In this document: positions 42,039-53,355 of the stretch, piece after piece | Numbering within the stretch: position 1 is the first letter of the stretch | Layout: the number at the start of each line of letters is the position of its first letter | The notes under the pieces: model-generated | What the model was told of the DNA's origin: nothing | Databases searched by the model: none | Seen by the model: the letters and a program-made list of their open reading frames with translations, nothing else | Source: Lentinus brumalis | Taxonomy: Eukaryota; Basidiomycota; Agaricomycetes; Polyporales; Polyporaceae | Reading direction: 5' to 3' | Assembly (NCBI GenBank): GCA_001792895.1 | Contig: MARA01000002.1 | Coordinates: forward strand, 2,356,001-2,420,000 | DNA: 64,000 nucleotides | Program-made: the position numbers and the translations under genes

Positions 42039-45000
42039 ATGCCAGTCACGACCACTTCTGCTGCCATTCACATTACACCTGGTGCGGCGTCTCGCGTGGA
42101 AAGTACTACCGCGGCGAACCTTGACCAGACTCTCTCCTCCAGTCGTAATCAAGACCTTCTTCAAACATTCCAAGCGCAAGGGGATCAAGTTAAAGGACGG
42201 AGATAGGTCCGAAGAAGCTTGGGACGACCTGTTCTATGACGAGTGCGTGTCTTCACCTACTCCGAAGCCGTGCGTAGTGTAAAGGATCCTCTCAGGGCTT
42301 TTCATATCGTCAAGGCGTTCATAGAACTGGGTACCAAAAACACCGTCGAGTCTTTACAAGCTTTGTACGTGGCGTTCTCGCCTCGATGACTCTCGGCCGG
42401 TTGACTGTCAGTCCAGCACGAACACGCATGTTCCTGCACCCTACTGGTGTGCGGTTGTGCCCGTGAAGATCCCGTTGGCGACTTGCAATCAGGCTGCCGA
42501 CGCGCTCATAGAATGGTTTGGTCCGGACGAGCTGAAGCGCGTGGTTGGTGGCGAAAGATGGTGGCAAATTCGCGGACTTGACTGGATTGACTCCGAGTGG
42601 GTCACCGAGAAGGATTATCTCGATGATCGTTCGTTCTCCAAAGATGACTCGTATACGGAGGAAGAGCAGACCATCTTGCGTATGGAGCATCTGGACAGAG
42701 TGATGGTAAGCTCCTTTCTCGAATACTTACTTCTGCCCACTACTAACGAGACCTGGTAGCTCTATGTGCATGGAGGTTAGCCATGGCTGTGTCTTCATGT
42801 GACGCAACCTGATTTGACTCTGTGCAGGTGCTTACTTCTGGGGCTCAATCAGTATGTCCCATTTTTGAGGGGAAGTTGCTGGCTACTCACCCAGCACAGA
42901 CACTCACCGGTACCAAATCATACGCTATGGTAGGTCAAACATGACGTCAGAGTCTATGCCGCGCTCACACTGCCACTCGTTCATAGCCAGGAAAATGCGA
43001 GGACGAGCGTTCGCGGTGAACTATCGGTGAGTTGCGCTCATGCTGCCGAGTTACATCTGCCTTGTGATTGACGACTCGCCACAGGAAGGCACCGCAATAC
43101 CCCTGGCCATGTCCTCTCCATGACGTCCTAGCTGCCTGTGCGTTGCCCTCTATGCGTCCCGTCTCCTGTTATAACCAGCATATACAGACTTCTATCTGAC
43201 GTCGCCGCCTCCTGGATCCGTGCACAAGCCTGTCCCACCCTCCAAGATGGTCTTCGCGGGAGATTCGGCAGGTGCTGCACTGTGTCTCACAGCGCTCACC
43301 GTATTGCGAGACCTGGGACTTCCCCAGCCTGCCGGGGCGGTCCTGATCAGCCCATGGGTCGACCTGACGCACAGCTTCCCCAGTGTGATGAACAACACTG
43401 CGACGGTGTGTGCGCGCGTCATTACTCTCGGTAGCGCCTTGTTGAGATACCCCTCTCAGGATATCATCCCTCCTCACGGGTTCATCCACAAGCCATCACC
43501 CACTTGGCCTGTGCACACGAAAGCAGAGGGTGGCTATACGCGCGCAGTCCCCACGCAGACTGACCCGCCTCCACAACCTGGTCATGCGGACAAGCTTAAG
43601 CCGGACGCTGGCGAAGTGGCGGATCAAGCCAGCCAGCGGCTGGAGCAGTCTATACAGCGCGGAGAGGAAGTACACTCTGCTGATCTGAAAGACTATCCGG
43701 ACGGCGCTCCTTCGCAGCAGGAGATGCAAGAGAAGGGCGGTGTGGATGCCACGACTGGTGGTACTACTCCGGTGGAGACTGCAAGATCGAGTCCTGACCC
43801 GAAGCACGAGAAGGATCAAGACTTAGACCCCGATATCTCGCTCGACATGTGGGAGCCGAAGCCCCCCAAGGTTCTCATGCTAGATCCAAAGGCGACGCCG
43901 TTGGAGTTGCGTGCGCAGATCCAGCTCTATGCCACCACTGAGTACGTTGTTGAGTCGCACGCGTGTTGCCCTAAACTTCCACATACTCGGTGTCTGACCC
44001 TGTACGCAGGCAGCTCTCACATCCCCTTGTCTCGCCGGTGCTGCAATCGTCACTAGGGAATCTTTGTCCTCTCTATATCATCGCGGGAAACGGGGAATGT
44101 CTCCGGGACGAGATCATCTACCTTGCTCACAAGGCGGCACATCCCAAAGAGTATCCGACCCGGAAGGGGGTCCTTCGGGACGGGCATCGGCAGAAGGAGA
44201 ATGCTGAGAAGTTCCAGACTCCTACGAAGGTAGGAGAGCCAGTATATGCGCGATGTAACACCTCTGATCTGATATCATCTACAGGTCCACCTCCAGGTCT
44301 TCGATGGTTGGCGATTACCTCACAAACTATGAGGGCAGTTAGCTGATAACTATGCGTATAGACATGTGTCATGTGTTGACGGTCTTCACATTCACTGAAC
44401 CGGTGCGTTATGCATCAGAAGGGTTCCCACTCACCACTCATCTCGATATAGGCGAAATACGCGTATCGCGCGATAACTCAGTTCGTGAAACATGTCATCG
44501 ACAACTCCGAAGCGCACCTGGAACGCAACCCTTTCCCTGAACTGCATCGGCCGCCATCTGATATATCGGACACAGAACCTGTCCACAAGCGCGACCGGCA
44601 GCGAACCCCATCGGAGAAGACCTCTGACCGCGCAAAACCTTCCCTCAGCCCATCTCGGACAGAGATTGACAAGTACCGCTTCAACGAGCAGCAGGCAGAG
44701 CAAGAGGTCAAGCAAGGTCATGCCGAGAAGCTGCCAGTGCACACTGAGGCGCCACCGTCCAAGTGTAGCGGAGAGGTATGTATATACCTGGTGCAGTGCC
44801 TGTGCGCGTACTGATTGTTGCTCAGGACATACCAGCTGTGCTCATGATCCGGGAGCGTGTCGATGCGCTGGGCAATGTTCGCCCGATGGAGCCAGCTGAG
44901 GAGATCGAGGCTTTGAACATCCCGCCGCAGCAGATCGGGGTTATCAAGGAACTCCCTGTTCGACGCTGGCTGGAGGGGCAAGAGGAATGGGACAGGAAAT

Positions 45001-45825
45001 ACAAGCGCACGGCTGAGCGTGTCATTCGCAAGCGGAAGCACTACGAAGCGAAGGCACAGCGGCTGCTCGACCACGCTCGGCAGCAGGGTTGGATTCACGA
45101 CGAGTTGACACCCCAGACTTCCAGAGTCTCTATTCCAGATGGGGCGTCCCGTTTGTCTGCGGGAGAGATCCAGTCAGAGAGACGCTGGGGTATGCTCGTC
45201 TCATTTGCTGGCGTCGATATAATTAACGTTCGGACGTACAGGGCCATTGGACCTCAAGGAGGAGCGACCTCCTCCGACCGCAATCGCTGGGAGGAGGGAT
45301 ACTGTGAGCAGGAGCGAACCTGGTGTCTGACTTTAAAAACTGACTGACAAGGCTCGCAGGCTGAAGCGGTTGCATTGCTGAAGAAGGCTCTGTACTACAG
45401 TGCACCAGTCACGCACCATCGCCTGGGCAAGATCAAGACGTCCGACGCCGTTCGCGCCGTGTTCGATCACCATGACCACCCTCTTAAGCCTCCTCGTCAG
45501 TCCGTGTCCGAGCAGCAAGTTCACACGCAAGTCATCCCTATACATGGTCTGCGTATGTGGCAATCTTTGGTCGAGTGAGTGTTGCGAAGTTCGTCGAGCG
45601 TCTTGTTCCTGACCAGCTCCGCTCAGACTATTCATGCGCAAAAGCTCCAAGAAGGTTGATCAGAAGGTCAAGGTGGGGAAGAAGCACGCAAGGTCGACCT
45701 TGCGCTCGACGAAGGAGATGTTCGGTTCTTCCACGTCCGGAGAACCGTCTACTGCGACGCCGACGGATCAGTCAAGGGAAGGAGAAGGGGCTTCAAGTTT
45801 CACCGCTACGCCGACTCACCAGTAA
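42039..45825 (+). CDS. Alpha/beta hydrolase (HSL/arylacetamide-deacetylase type) with long insertion and basic tail
   Basis: This is a predicted carboxylesterase or lipase of the alpha/beta-hydrolase-3 family. The start MPVTTTSAAIHITP splices (intron about 42082-42142) to VVIKTFFKHSKRKGIKLKDG and SEEAWDDLFYDE. FELGTKNTVESLQAL-like sequence and APYWCAVVPVKIPLATCNQA follow. The oxyanion-hole motif is LYVHGGAYFWGSI and the nucleophile elbow FAGDSAGAALCL. A disordered acidic insertion of about 130 residues, rich in Pro/Glu/Asp, precedes SPVLQSSLGNLCPLYIIAG. The catalytic-His region is VFDDMCHVLTVF. A further 350 or so residues, largely charged and disordered, end in Ser/Thr/Lys-rich sequence at 45825. 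More than ten introns splice in frame. The start is chosen for its clean phase; substrate unknown. Confidence 0.85.
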
Positions 45826-46386
45826 AGGGAAGGCGCTTTGAGCTAATTACAGGATGCACTTTGGTTCGATTTCTCCCGCCTGCACGGACTTCATACAATA
45901 GTACAATAGATACCCTCACCTCATACACGACGCACGTAGACATAAATCACCCACCAAGATCCTCGAGCATGTAAATATCGACGCACACACTAGATCATCA
46001 ATTCGGACTATACAGGAGCATGTGCCATAGATGCAATAGAGTTTCCAAAATTTTCCGGCCTCGCATCCGGGGCTTCCTGCACAGACGATGGGCACTTTTT
46101 GTCAGATACAACGCCGTTTGTGCGTGGCATGCGCGCGGAAGCAGGTTAGTGGTTCGATGCAGGCGCACGGGCCAGGGATGGAAACATGAGTGTGGGAAAT
46201 GCTATGTCAGCATGGGCTCTTCCCTTGCTGAACTTAAACCCTCCGCCCTCGCACGTCTGCGCGCCGTCTTTCTCGACCTCTTCCTTGGCCCGCTCGAATA
46301 CCCCCTGTGAGTCGCCGACGACGCGCCGGAGATGCTAAGGATTGCTCATGGAGACTCTCATAGTTCTTTGATTGCTCGTCGAAAAG
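45826..46386. promoter_or_regulatory. Promoter region of the first alpha-tubulin gene
   Basis: These 561 bases contain the hydrolase 3' flank and the tubulin upstream region. The DNA nearest the start is pyrimidine-rich on the sense strand (TCTTTGATTGCTCG...). No certain TATA box is seen. Confidence 0.45.
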
Positions 46387-48080
46387 ATGCGTGAAGTCAT
46401 CTCGGTCCACGTTGGTCAGGCTGGTGTGCAGATCGGTAATGCCTGCTGTGAGTTGTCGCTCCATTTTCATCCCTGTCACACACGCAAGCCGCGATTGTCG
46501 ATTCGATTGACACGTCGTTTGCTCGTGTCGCCTCCTCGAGAGTGGCTGTATGCGTGATAACTGACGGTTATTGTCATCGTACCCCAGGGGAGCTGTACAC
46601 CGTTGAGCACGGTCTCGGCGTGAGTAGAATCCTTCTTGTCACTTCTGGCGCACTGCTCATGATGTCCTCAGCCGGACGGTCGTCTCCTGGACGGCTCTCC
46701 GTCTCACCACGATGATGGCTTCAGCACCTTCTTCTCGGAGACCTCTTCCGGCAAGCACGTGCCTCGGTCGCTCTACATTGACCTCGAGCCCAACGTCATT
46801 GATGAGGTTGCCAACGGTCCCTACAGGAGTCTCTTCCACCCCGAGACTCTTGTGAAGGGCAAGGAAGACGCCGCCAGCAACTGTGAGTGGCAATTTTCCC
46901 GAGCTTCTCTTGCTTGTCTGATTAATATTACCAGACGCCCGTGGTCATTACACCATTGGCAAGGAGCAGATTGACCTTGTCATGGACAAGGTCCGCCGGC
47001 TGGCCGACAACTGCAACGGCCTTCAGGGCTTCTTCGTCTTCCACTCGTTCGGTGGAGGAACTGGTTCTGGTTTCGGTGCGCTCGTTCTCGAGCGTCTCTC
47101 CACCGACTACGGCAAGAAGTCGAAGTTGGAGTTCAGCGTGTACCCTGCTCCAACGATGGCCAACTCCGTCGTCGAGCCCTACAACGCGGTTCTCACCACC
47201 CACACCACGCTCGAGCACTCGGACTGTTCGTTCATGGTTGACAACGAGGCCATCTACGACATCTGCAAGAAGCGCCTCAACATCTCGCAGCCCGGCTTCA
47301 CGAACCTCAACCGTCTCATCGCTCAGGTCGTCTCCTCCATCACGGCTTCCCTTCGTTTCGACGGTTCCCTCAACGTCGATTTGAACGAGTTCCAGACCAA
47401 CTTGGTTCCGTACGTGTACTCTGATACGGCGATAGTGAGCGCGGCCTCTGATGCTTCCATGCAGCTTCCCCCGTATCCACTTCCCCCTCGCCACGTTCGC
47501 CCCCATTATCTCCGCTGAGAAGGCCAACCACGAGCAGAACTCGGTCATCGACATGACCTTCTCCTGCTTTGAGGCTGGCAACCAGATGGTCAAGTGCGAT
47601 CCCCGCGAGGGCAAGTACAGTGAGTATTTTGCTTTTGAACGTGTTGCTCTGGTTCTGATTGGGATTCCAGTGGCCTGCGCTCTGCTGTACCGTGGTGACG
47701 TTGTCCCGAAGGACACGAACGCCGCCGTCAGTCTCATCAAGACCAAGCGCACTATTCAGTTCGTCGACTGGTGCCCGACTGGCTTCAAGCTCGGTATCTG
47801 CAACGAGCCCCCTGCGCACATTCCCGGCGGTGATCTTGCGAAGGTCACTCGCAGTCTGTGCATGCTCTCCAACACGACTGCCATCTCAACCGCCTGGAGC
47901 CGTCTGGACCACAAGTTCGACCTCCTCTACTCGAAGCGCGCCTTCGTCCACTGGTATGTCGGTGAGGGTATGGAGGAGGGTGAGTTCTCCGAGGCCCGTG
48001 AGGACCTCGCTGCTCTCGAGAAGGACTACGAGGAGGTCGGCATCGACTCGGCGGACGCTGAGGATGCTGCTGAGTACTAA
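46387..48080 (+). CDS. TUB1: Alpha-tubulin, upstream tandem copy
   Basis: The protein polymerises with beta-tubulin into microtubules. It opens [21 protein letters not shown], with the Trp codon split by the first intron. [15 protein letters not shown] follows, and the tubulin GTP-binding signature GGGTGSGFG lies near residue 145. The alpha-specific [20 protein letters not shown] includes the glutamate that triggers hydrolysis of the beta-tubulin GTP. The carboxy end has EYxx-type acidic sequence, [10 protein letters not shown], with the terminal Tyr typical of alpha-tubulin. Introns fall after codons for Trp21, the Gly after HGL, Asn of AASN, VP of LVP, and GKY. The residue-40 acetylation lysine is not present in its loop ([13 protein letters not shown]). 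About 445 residues. Confidence 0.95.
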
Positions 48081-48498
48081 GTGGATCGGCTCTGTTCTTC
48101 GTAACTTCGCCCTTGCTTTGCTCTCTACGGTAATTACGGCACTGATTCTCTGGTACCCACACCCCCGCACGAAACGAAACCACGCATAGCACGCATATCG
48201 ATATCCCACTTGCTCCCCAGGCTGAGCATTCACAACCATACCATCCTTATATTCCCGTTGTAATCCTTGGAATTCGTTGCACATTATGAATAGAGATAGC
48301 TGTGTGCGAGCGACGTTCGAGTTCACCGGTCACCTTCTTGGCGAGTCTAGATTGGTCGCCTGATAGCGCTCGTGACACGTGTTGTGATACGACCTTGAGC
48401 GCGGGTCCGAGTGACAAGATTTGGCCCGCGGCGCAACTCCCAGTTCGCGACCCTCCTTTCCTCCCAACCGTCATCTCTCCCAATCCGTCTCAGTCATC
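48081..48498. other. Spacer between the tandem alpha-tubulin genes
   Basis: These 418 bases hold the 3' UTR of the first copy and the promoter of the second. A C-rich stretch precedes the second start. No other gene is seen. Confidence 0.5.
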
Positions 48499-50289
48499 AT
48501 GCGTGAAGTTATCTCTCTACACGTCGGGCAGGCCGGTGTTCAGATCGGAAATGCATGCTGTGAGTCCAGTGTTCCTGAGGTAACTTGGCACACTCTGATT
48601 GAGAGCAGGGGAGCTTTACACGCTCGAGCACGGGCTGAATGTACGTGATTTCCCCCAGCCATCCCCGTCCTCAGGTTCGCATGTTGACGTCCTGACGCAC
48701 GGCAGCCCGATGGTCGTCCTGCTGAGGGCTCGAAGACCCACAACGACGGCGGTTTCTCCACGTTCTTCTCCGAGACTGGCTCGGGCAAGTATGTTCCCCG
48801 TTCGCTCTACGTCGATCTTGAGCCTGGCGCCATCGACGATGTCAAGACGGGTCCGTACCGGTCCCTGTTCCACCCTGAGACGATGATTTCTGGCAAGGAG
48901 GATGCGGCCAACAACTGTGAGTCCTTGTTGGGAACCCACTGTCTCCCTCAACAACGACTTAACGCGTCGCGAGACAGATGCTCGTGGTCACTACACCGTC
49001 GGGAAGGAGTTGATCGACCCGGTCATGGACAAAATCCGTCGTCTGGCGGACAACTGCACGGGTCTGCAGGGCTTCTTCGTGTTCCATTCGTTCGGCGGTG
49101 GAACCGGCTCTGGTTTCGGTGCTCTGCTCATGGAGCGCCTCGCGAACGACTATGGCAAGAAGTCGAAGCTGGAGTTCTGTGTCTATCCCGCACCTCAGCT
49201 GTCGAGCTCCATTGTGGAGCCCTACAACTCCGTCCTGACGACGCACACGACGCTCGAGCACTCCGACTGCTCGTTCATGGTATGTCTTCCCTGATGATCT
49301 CGCCGTTGACATGTCTCTCATCACGCGACGTCAGGTTGACAACGAGGCGATCTTCGACATCTACAAGCACAAGCTCAACGTCTCGCAGCCCGGCTTTACC
49401 AACCTCAACCGCCTGATCGCTCAGGTTGTCTCCTCGATCACGGCATCGCTCCGGTTCGACGGCTCGCTGAACGTCGACTTGAACGAGTTCCAAACCAACT
49501 TGGTGCCGTTCCCTCGTATCCATTTCCCGGTGGCCAGCTTTGCACCCCTGCTCTCTGCCGATAAGGCTCACCATGAGCAGAACACTGTCTCCGAGATGAC
49601 GTTCTCGTGCTTCGAGCCCGGCAACCAGATGGTCAAGTGCGACCCCCGTGAGGGCAAGTACATGGCCTGCTGCCTGCTCTACCGCGGCGACGTCGTTCCC
49701 AAGGATACGTCGGCCGCTGTTGCGAGCATCAAGACCAAGAAGACAATCCAGTTCGTCGACTGGTGCTTGACAGGGTTCAAGGTACGACTGTATGCGCGGC
49801 ATCGGGCGGTTCTTCTCTGATTCACCCTCATTCAGCTCGGTATCTGCAACGAGCCCGCTGCCTGCGTCCCTGGCGGTGACCTTGCCAAGACCACTCGCAG
49901 CCTGTGCATGCTTTCGAAGTAAGTGTTTGTGCGAGAACAGCTTATCAACTGTCTGATGGAATGTTCCTTCCAGCACGACCGCCATCTCTGCTGCCTGGTC
50001 ACGCTTGGGTACGTTGTAACTCATACAAAGAAGCGAGGGACATATGTTGACGGCGTCCACAGACTACAAGTTCGATCTTCTGTACTCCAAGCGTGCGTTT
50101 GTGCACTGGTACGTTGGTGAGGGTATGGAGGAGGTACGTTGCAGTGTCGTCCCAAGTTGCGCCTTCCGCTGACTTCGCCTTCTACAGGGTGAGTTCTCCG
50201 AGGCTCGTGAGGATCTTGCTGCCTTGGAGCGGGACTACCAGGAAGTCGGCACTGACTCTGGTGATGCCGAGGAGGAGGGCGAGTACTAG
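48499..50289 (+). CDS. Alpha-tubulin, downstream tandem copy
   Basis: This second alpha-tubulin opens [21 protein letters not shown] and continues [18 protein letters not shown]. The [19 protein letters not shown] block, the alpha-type [20 protein letters not shown], and [16 protein letters not shown] are intact. It ends [16 protein letters not shown] with the terminal Tyr. Its first three introns match those of the upstream copy in position and phase. The 3' half differs: introns fall within [28 protein letters not shown] and MEE-GEF, where the other copy has none, and it lacks the two 3' introns of that copy. The proteins diverge in many surface residues, so this is an old duplication, not a recent one. 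About 445 residues. Confidence 0.94.
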
Positions 50290-50751
50290 ATATGTTTGAA
50301 GTTTGTGATTCGGTTGCTTGCTCTCGTCTTCACGACCATAGCCTACCTACATGAAGCTCATCTAAGTCTGGCTACCATACCTCGTTGATTACGTTCCTGT
50401 TGTCTGCGCTGTCCTGAAATGTGATATGTCGTTGTCGCTGTGGTGTACTTTTTGCTTTGTCGGGGTAGAACTGCCGGTCATGCACCATGATGGGATTACG
50501 AGCGAGGCTTGGTAGGTGATACGTTGCGCTCAGTTGCGACTGCTTGCCTCTCTTCGATAATGTTCTGCTCTCTGCATTCTCTGTGAATAGCATGCGAAGA
50601 CAAACTGGTATTGCAATTCCACAGGACCGATTCGACAAACCTTTGACCTGGGCGCTTCGCTCGTCCATTGACGTTTGCATTTGAACCACCAACACGCTGG
50701 GACCTGTCTGGTTACAGGCGCGTCCTCCGCCTGACACACGGTGTGGCGATC
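50290..50751. other. Intergenic, tubulin 3' flank and Bin3 promoter
   Basis: These 462 bases lie between two plus-strand genes. No clear element or coding signal is seen. Confidence 0.5.
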
Positions 50752-51950
50752 ATGGCTTCAACAACAAACGATCTCCCAGTATATGGCAACTATCACGGGT
50801 GGGTTATTTATTTGCTTGTCCCCAATCTGCATGCATTCCAACCATAAGCTGCACAGGTACTACAACAAACGTCCTCCAACTAACGACCGGAGACTCGCGC
50901 TGGTTCCGCGTGGCCTCTTCAACGGCAAGCGAGTCCTCGACGTCGGATGCAACGAGGGCATCGTGACATGCGAAATAGGTGAGGAAGCATACGGCATTGC
51001 CCCTCAGCATGCCGTCTGACGTTACCTGCGTAAGCGCAGACCTTGGGTGCCAAACGCGTCGTAGGTGTTGATATCGACGACACCCTCGTCAGAGCCGCAT
51101 GGAAGCACCGCCGGTCCGTGTGGAGCCAGCAGGGACCTCCCACCGCCCGCATGTCTGCAGCCCACGGCACTCCAGAAGCGAACGGGGAAGAATCCGCACA
51201 TCCTGACCGCAGGAAACGGCGGCGTATATCGCATTCGGATGCTGACGAGGTCGATGAAGGCGTGTACCCCGACAACGCGGGTCAGGCGGACTACTTCCCA
51301 GCGTCCTGCGAGCATATGTTCGGGCCACTGCCTATCATAGATGTTGCTGCACCTGGGAACATCGCAGAGGCGTTCCCGCATAAGGTGTCCTTTCGTACTG
51401 CTGACTGGGTGAAGAGTGAAATACCAGAGGACGCGGAGGGCTACGACGTCGTGGTCGCGTAAGTGGGCCATTTCCTTGTACTAAGAATGTGCAATTCACA
51501 AACGGTCATGCCACAGCTTTTCCATCTCGAAGTGGATCCACCTGAACGGCGGAGACGAGGCCCTGTTGGAGTTCTTCCGCCGTGTCTCTGACGTGCTCAG
51601 AGCGGGCGGCACGTTTGTTCTTGAGCCTCAAGAATGGGAGACATATGCCAAGGCGAAACGGATGGATCCTGTATGTCATCATGTCGTGTTCTCTGTATGC
51701 ATGCGCATCGAGGTGTCGAGTTATTCACTCCCGCCATAGAGGCTCAAGGAAAATGCAAAGAATCTCAAGCTGCGACCGGATCACTTTGAAGATGAGCTCC
51801 GAAAGCTCGGCTTCGGGCCTGCTCAACGGTTGGGCACGGTCGGCGAAGGGGGTGAGTGTTGGAAGTCATGTCATTTGGTCTATGATCGCTGATAGATGCT
51901 TGCTAAATACAGGGTTTCGACGCCCGATTGACCTCTATGTGAAGCGGTAA
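50752..51950 (+). CDS. Bin3/MePCE-type RNA 5'-methylphosphate capping methyltransferase
   Basis: This SAM-dependent enzyme methylates the gamma-phosphate at the 5' end of small RNAs; metazoan MePCE acts on 7SK and the yeast S. pombe Bmc1 on U6 and telomerase RNA. The start MASTTNDLPVYGNYHG joins to YYNKRPPTNDRRLALV. The SAM motif KRVLDVGCNEGIVTCEI is followed by KRVVGVDIDDTLVRAAWKHR. An acidic, variable insert separates this from DYFPASCEHMFGPLP. The Bin3 block VSFRTADWVKSEIPE, YDVVVAFSISKWIHLNGGDE and LRAGGTFVLEPQEWETYAKA is strong. The end, FRRPIDLYVKR-stop, matches the family's RPIYLF-type terminus. Five exons and about 310 residues. Which RNA it caps here is unknown. Confidence 0.92.
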
Positions 51951-52049
51951 CCATACACTACTTATCTTCTATAGGTCTCTTGTAAGGCTTGGCTGCGCAC
52001 AGTGTAAGAGACACCGTTCGTTGCCCTTCTATGTTTCGGAATCCCCGAG

Positions 52050-53099
52050 TTAGTCGAGTTCGATAACGACCTGGACGCCGTTCTCGGTGGGCTTCATGGT
52101 GACCCTAGGTTAAATGAGGTCAGCTGACGGTCAAGACGCGGGAAGTGCAAATGGATGATCACTTTGACAGGTTTGTAACGAGATAGTCCGGCTGTACCTC
52201 CTCCATCTGCTCGCGGGTATGTGAAGTGATTAGGCCAAGGGTCTTGGAACCAGCGGCGCGGCCACTACGAACTCCTGCAGGGGCATCCTCAACGACAAGG
52301 CAGCGGGAGGGGTCGACGCCCGCACGCTTTGCGCCTAGCAGGTAAGGATCGGGTCTGTGGAAAGCGTCAGGACAACAACGAATTACAGACAACCGGGAGA
52401 CTGTCACGGTGGACGCAACGCACTCTGGCTTTCCCTTCTCTACATCCTCAGATACGACAAAGACGTCCGGCGTCGGGATCCCGGCCGCTTTCAATGCAGC
52501 CGAGGCATATGAAATTGTCGCTGAAGTGCAAATGGCCCATTTCGGTTTCGGCAGTTTGCAATACGGGCCAAGCTAATTTTGAGATATCAGAAGGCAGGAA
52601 CGGCCCTCAACAACTGGAGATGCACCTCTTGCATGATGCTGTGAACACCGGGAAGGGCGACGATGCCATGCCGTCCATTCTTCTTGGACTCTGTGACAAT
52701 GGCATCCTCGAAACGCGTCGCCTCTCGCTGCGAATTTGGTCAGCTCAGTCGGTGGAATGATCCTGATTCCTCACCTCCAGTTCGTCGGGGTCAGTGACAC
52801 CGCAGAAGCGCTCCAAGTTCTCAACGGTGCGAACCCCATGAGAAGCTGTGGTACCGCTCAGCGTGTCAATTCAGACAAGACAATCGGTCGTGAGATACAA
52901 ACAGCTTAGGACTTGCGTGACGTCCAGGCCAGGGTACTTCTCCGCAAAAAGTTCCCATGCACCGACGACACCATCGGTCGAATCGACCAAGGTGCCGTCC
53001 ATGTCAAACAGGCTGATGAATTCTGACGGTCAGATTACCGGCGATGAACGCGGTTAAGGACTCTTACATGGCGTCGAACTCTAGAGTGACTGCGGGCAT
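52050..53099 (-). CDS. HAD-superfamily sugar/glycerol phosphatase (GPP/DOG-like)
   Basis: This cytosolic small-molecule phosphatase is of the glycerol-3-phosphatase / 2-deoxyglucose-6-phosphatase group. Exon 1 MPAVTLEFDA joins to ILFDMDGTLVDST, giving HAD motif I with nucleophile Asp and acid Asp. DGVVGAWELFAEKYPG continues, then the cap domain with SHGVRTVENLERF. Motif II (ATSATISYASAALKAAGIPT) and the motif III lysine of DVEKGKPEC follow. Motif IV is within DPSRCLVVEDAPAGVRSG. The end is GVQVVIELD-stop at 52050. About six introns of 45-60 bases. It diverges from SEC15 across 256 bases and is convergent with the Bin3 gene, with only 99 bases between the stops. Confidence 0.88.
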
Positions 53100-53355
53100 G
53101 GCGGACGACGTGGTGGTTGGTGGACAAATCACGCAGCCGCTCAAATGTCTGAGTCGGGTAGAGTACTTGTTCCGCGACCCCGCGACCCCGGCCCGAGAAC
53201 CGGGGTTGTTTGGACCAGAAGCTGTTGCCAAACACCGCCTCCAAATCGGGACACGACGCTCATGCTTCTCACCTTCGCCCTTCGGCATTAACTCGCGGAC
53301 CTGTCTGTCGTACCGTCCTAGCTTGACCGCAGCGACCTTCTCATTGCCGTCTGAG
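53100..53355. promoter_or_regulatory. Bidirectional promoter, HAD phosphatase / SEC15
   Basis: The two divergent start codons are 256 bases apart, so the genes share promoter DNA. The SEC15 reading frame happens to stay open through it, but the family start is at 53356. Confidence 0.6.

Noticed and set aside
41860..42282. Alternative first exon and upstream start (ATG 41914) for the alpha/beta hydrolase
   Set aside because: The frame is open, but the start at 42039 with a 61-base GT-AG intron gives a more natural N-terminus that joins the same downstream exon in phase.
53044..53355. N-terminal extension of Sec15
   Set aside because: The frame is open by chance over the shared promoter; the family start is MPPRRRPQF at 53356.
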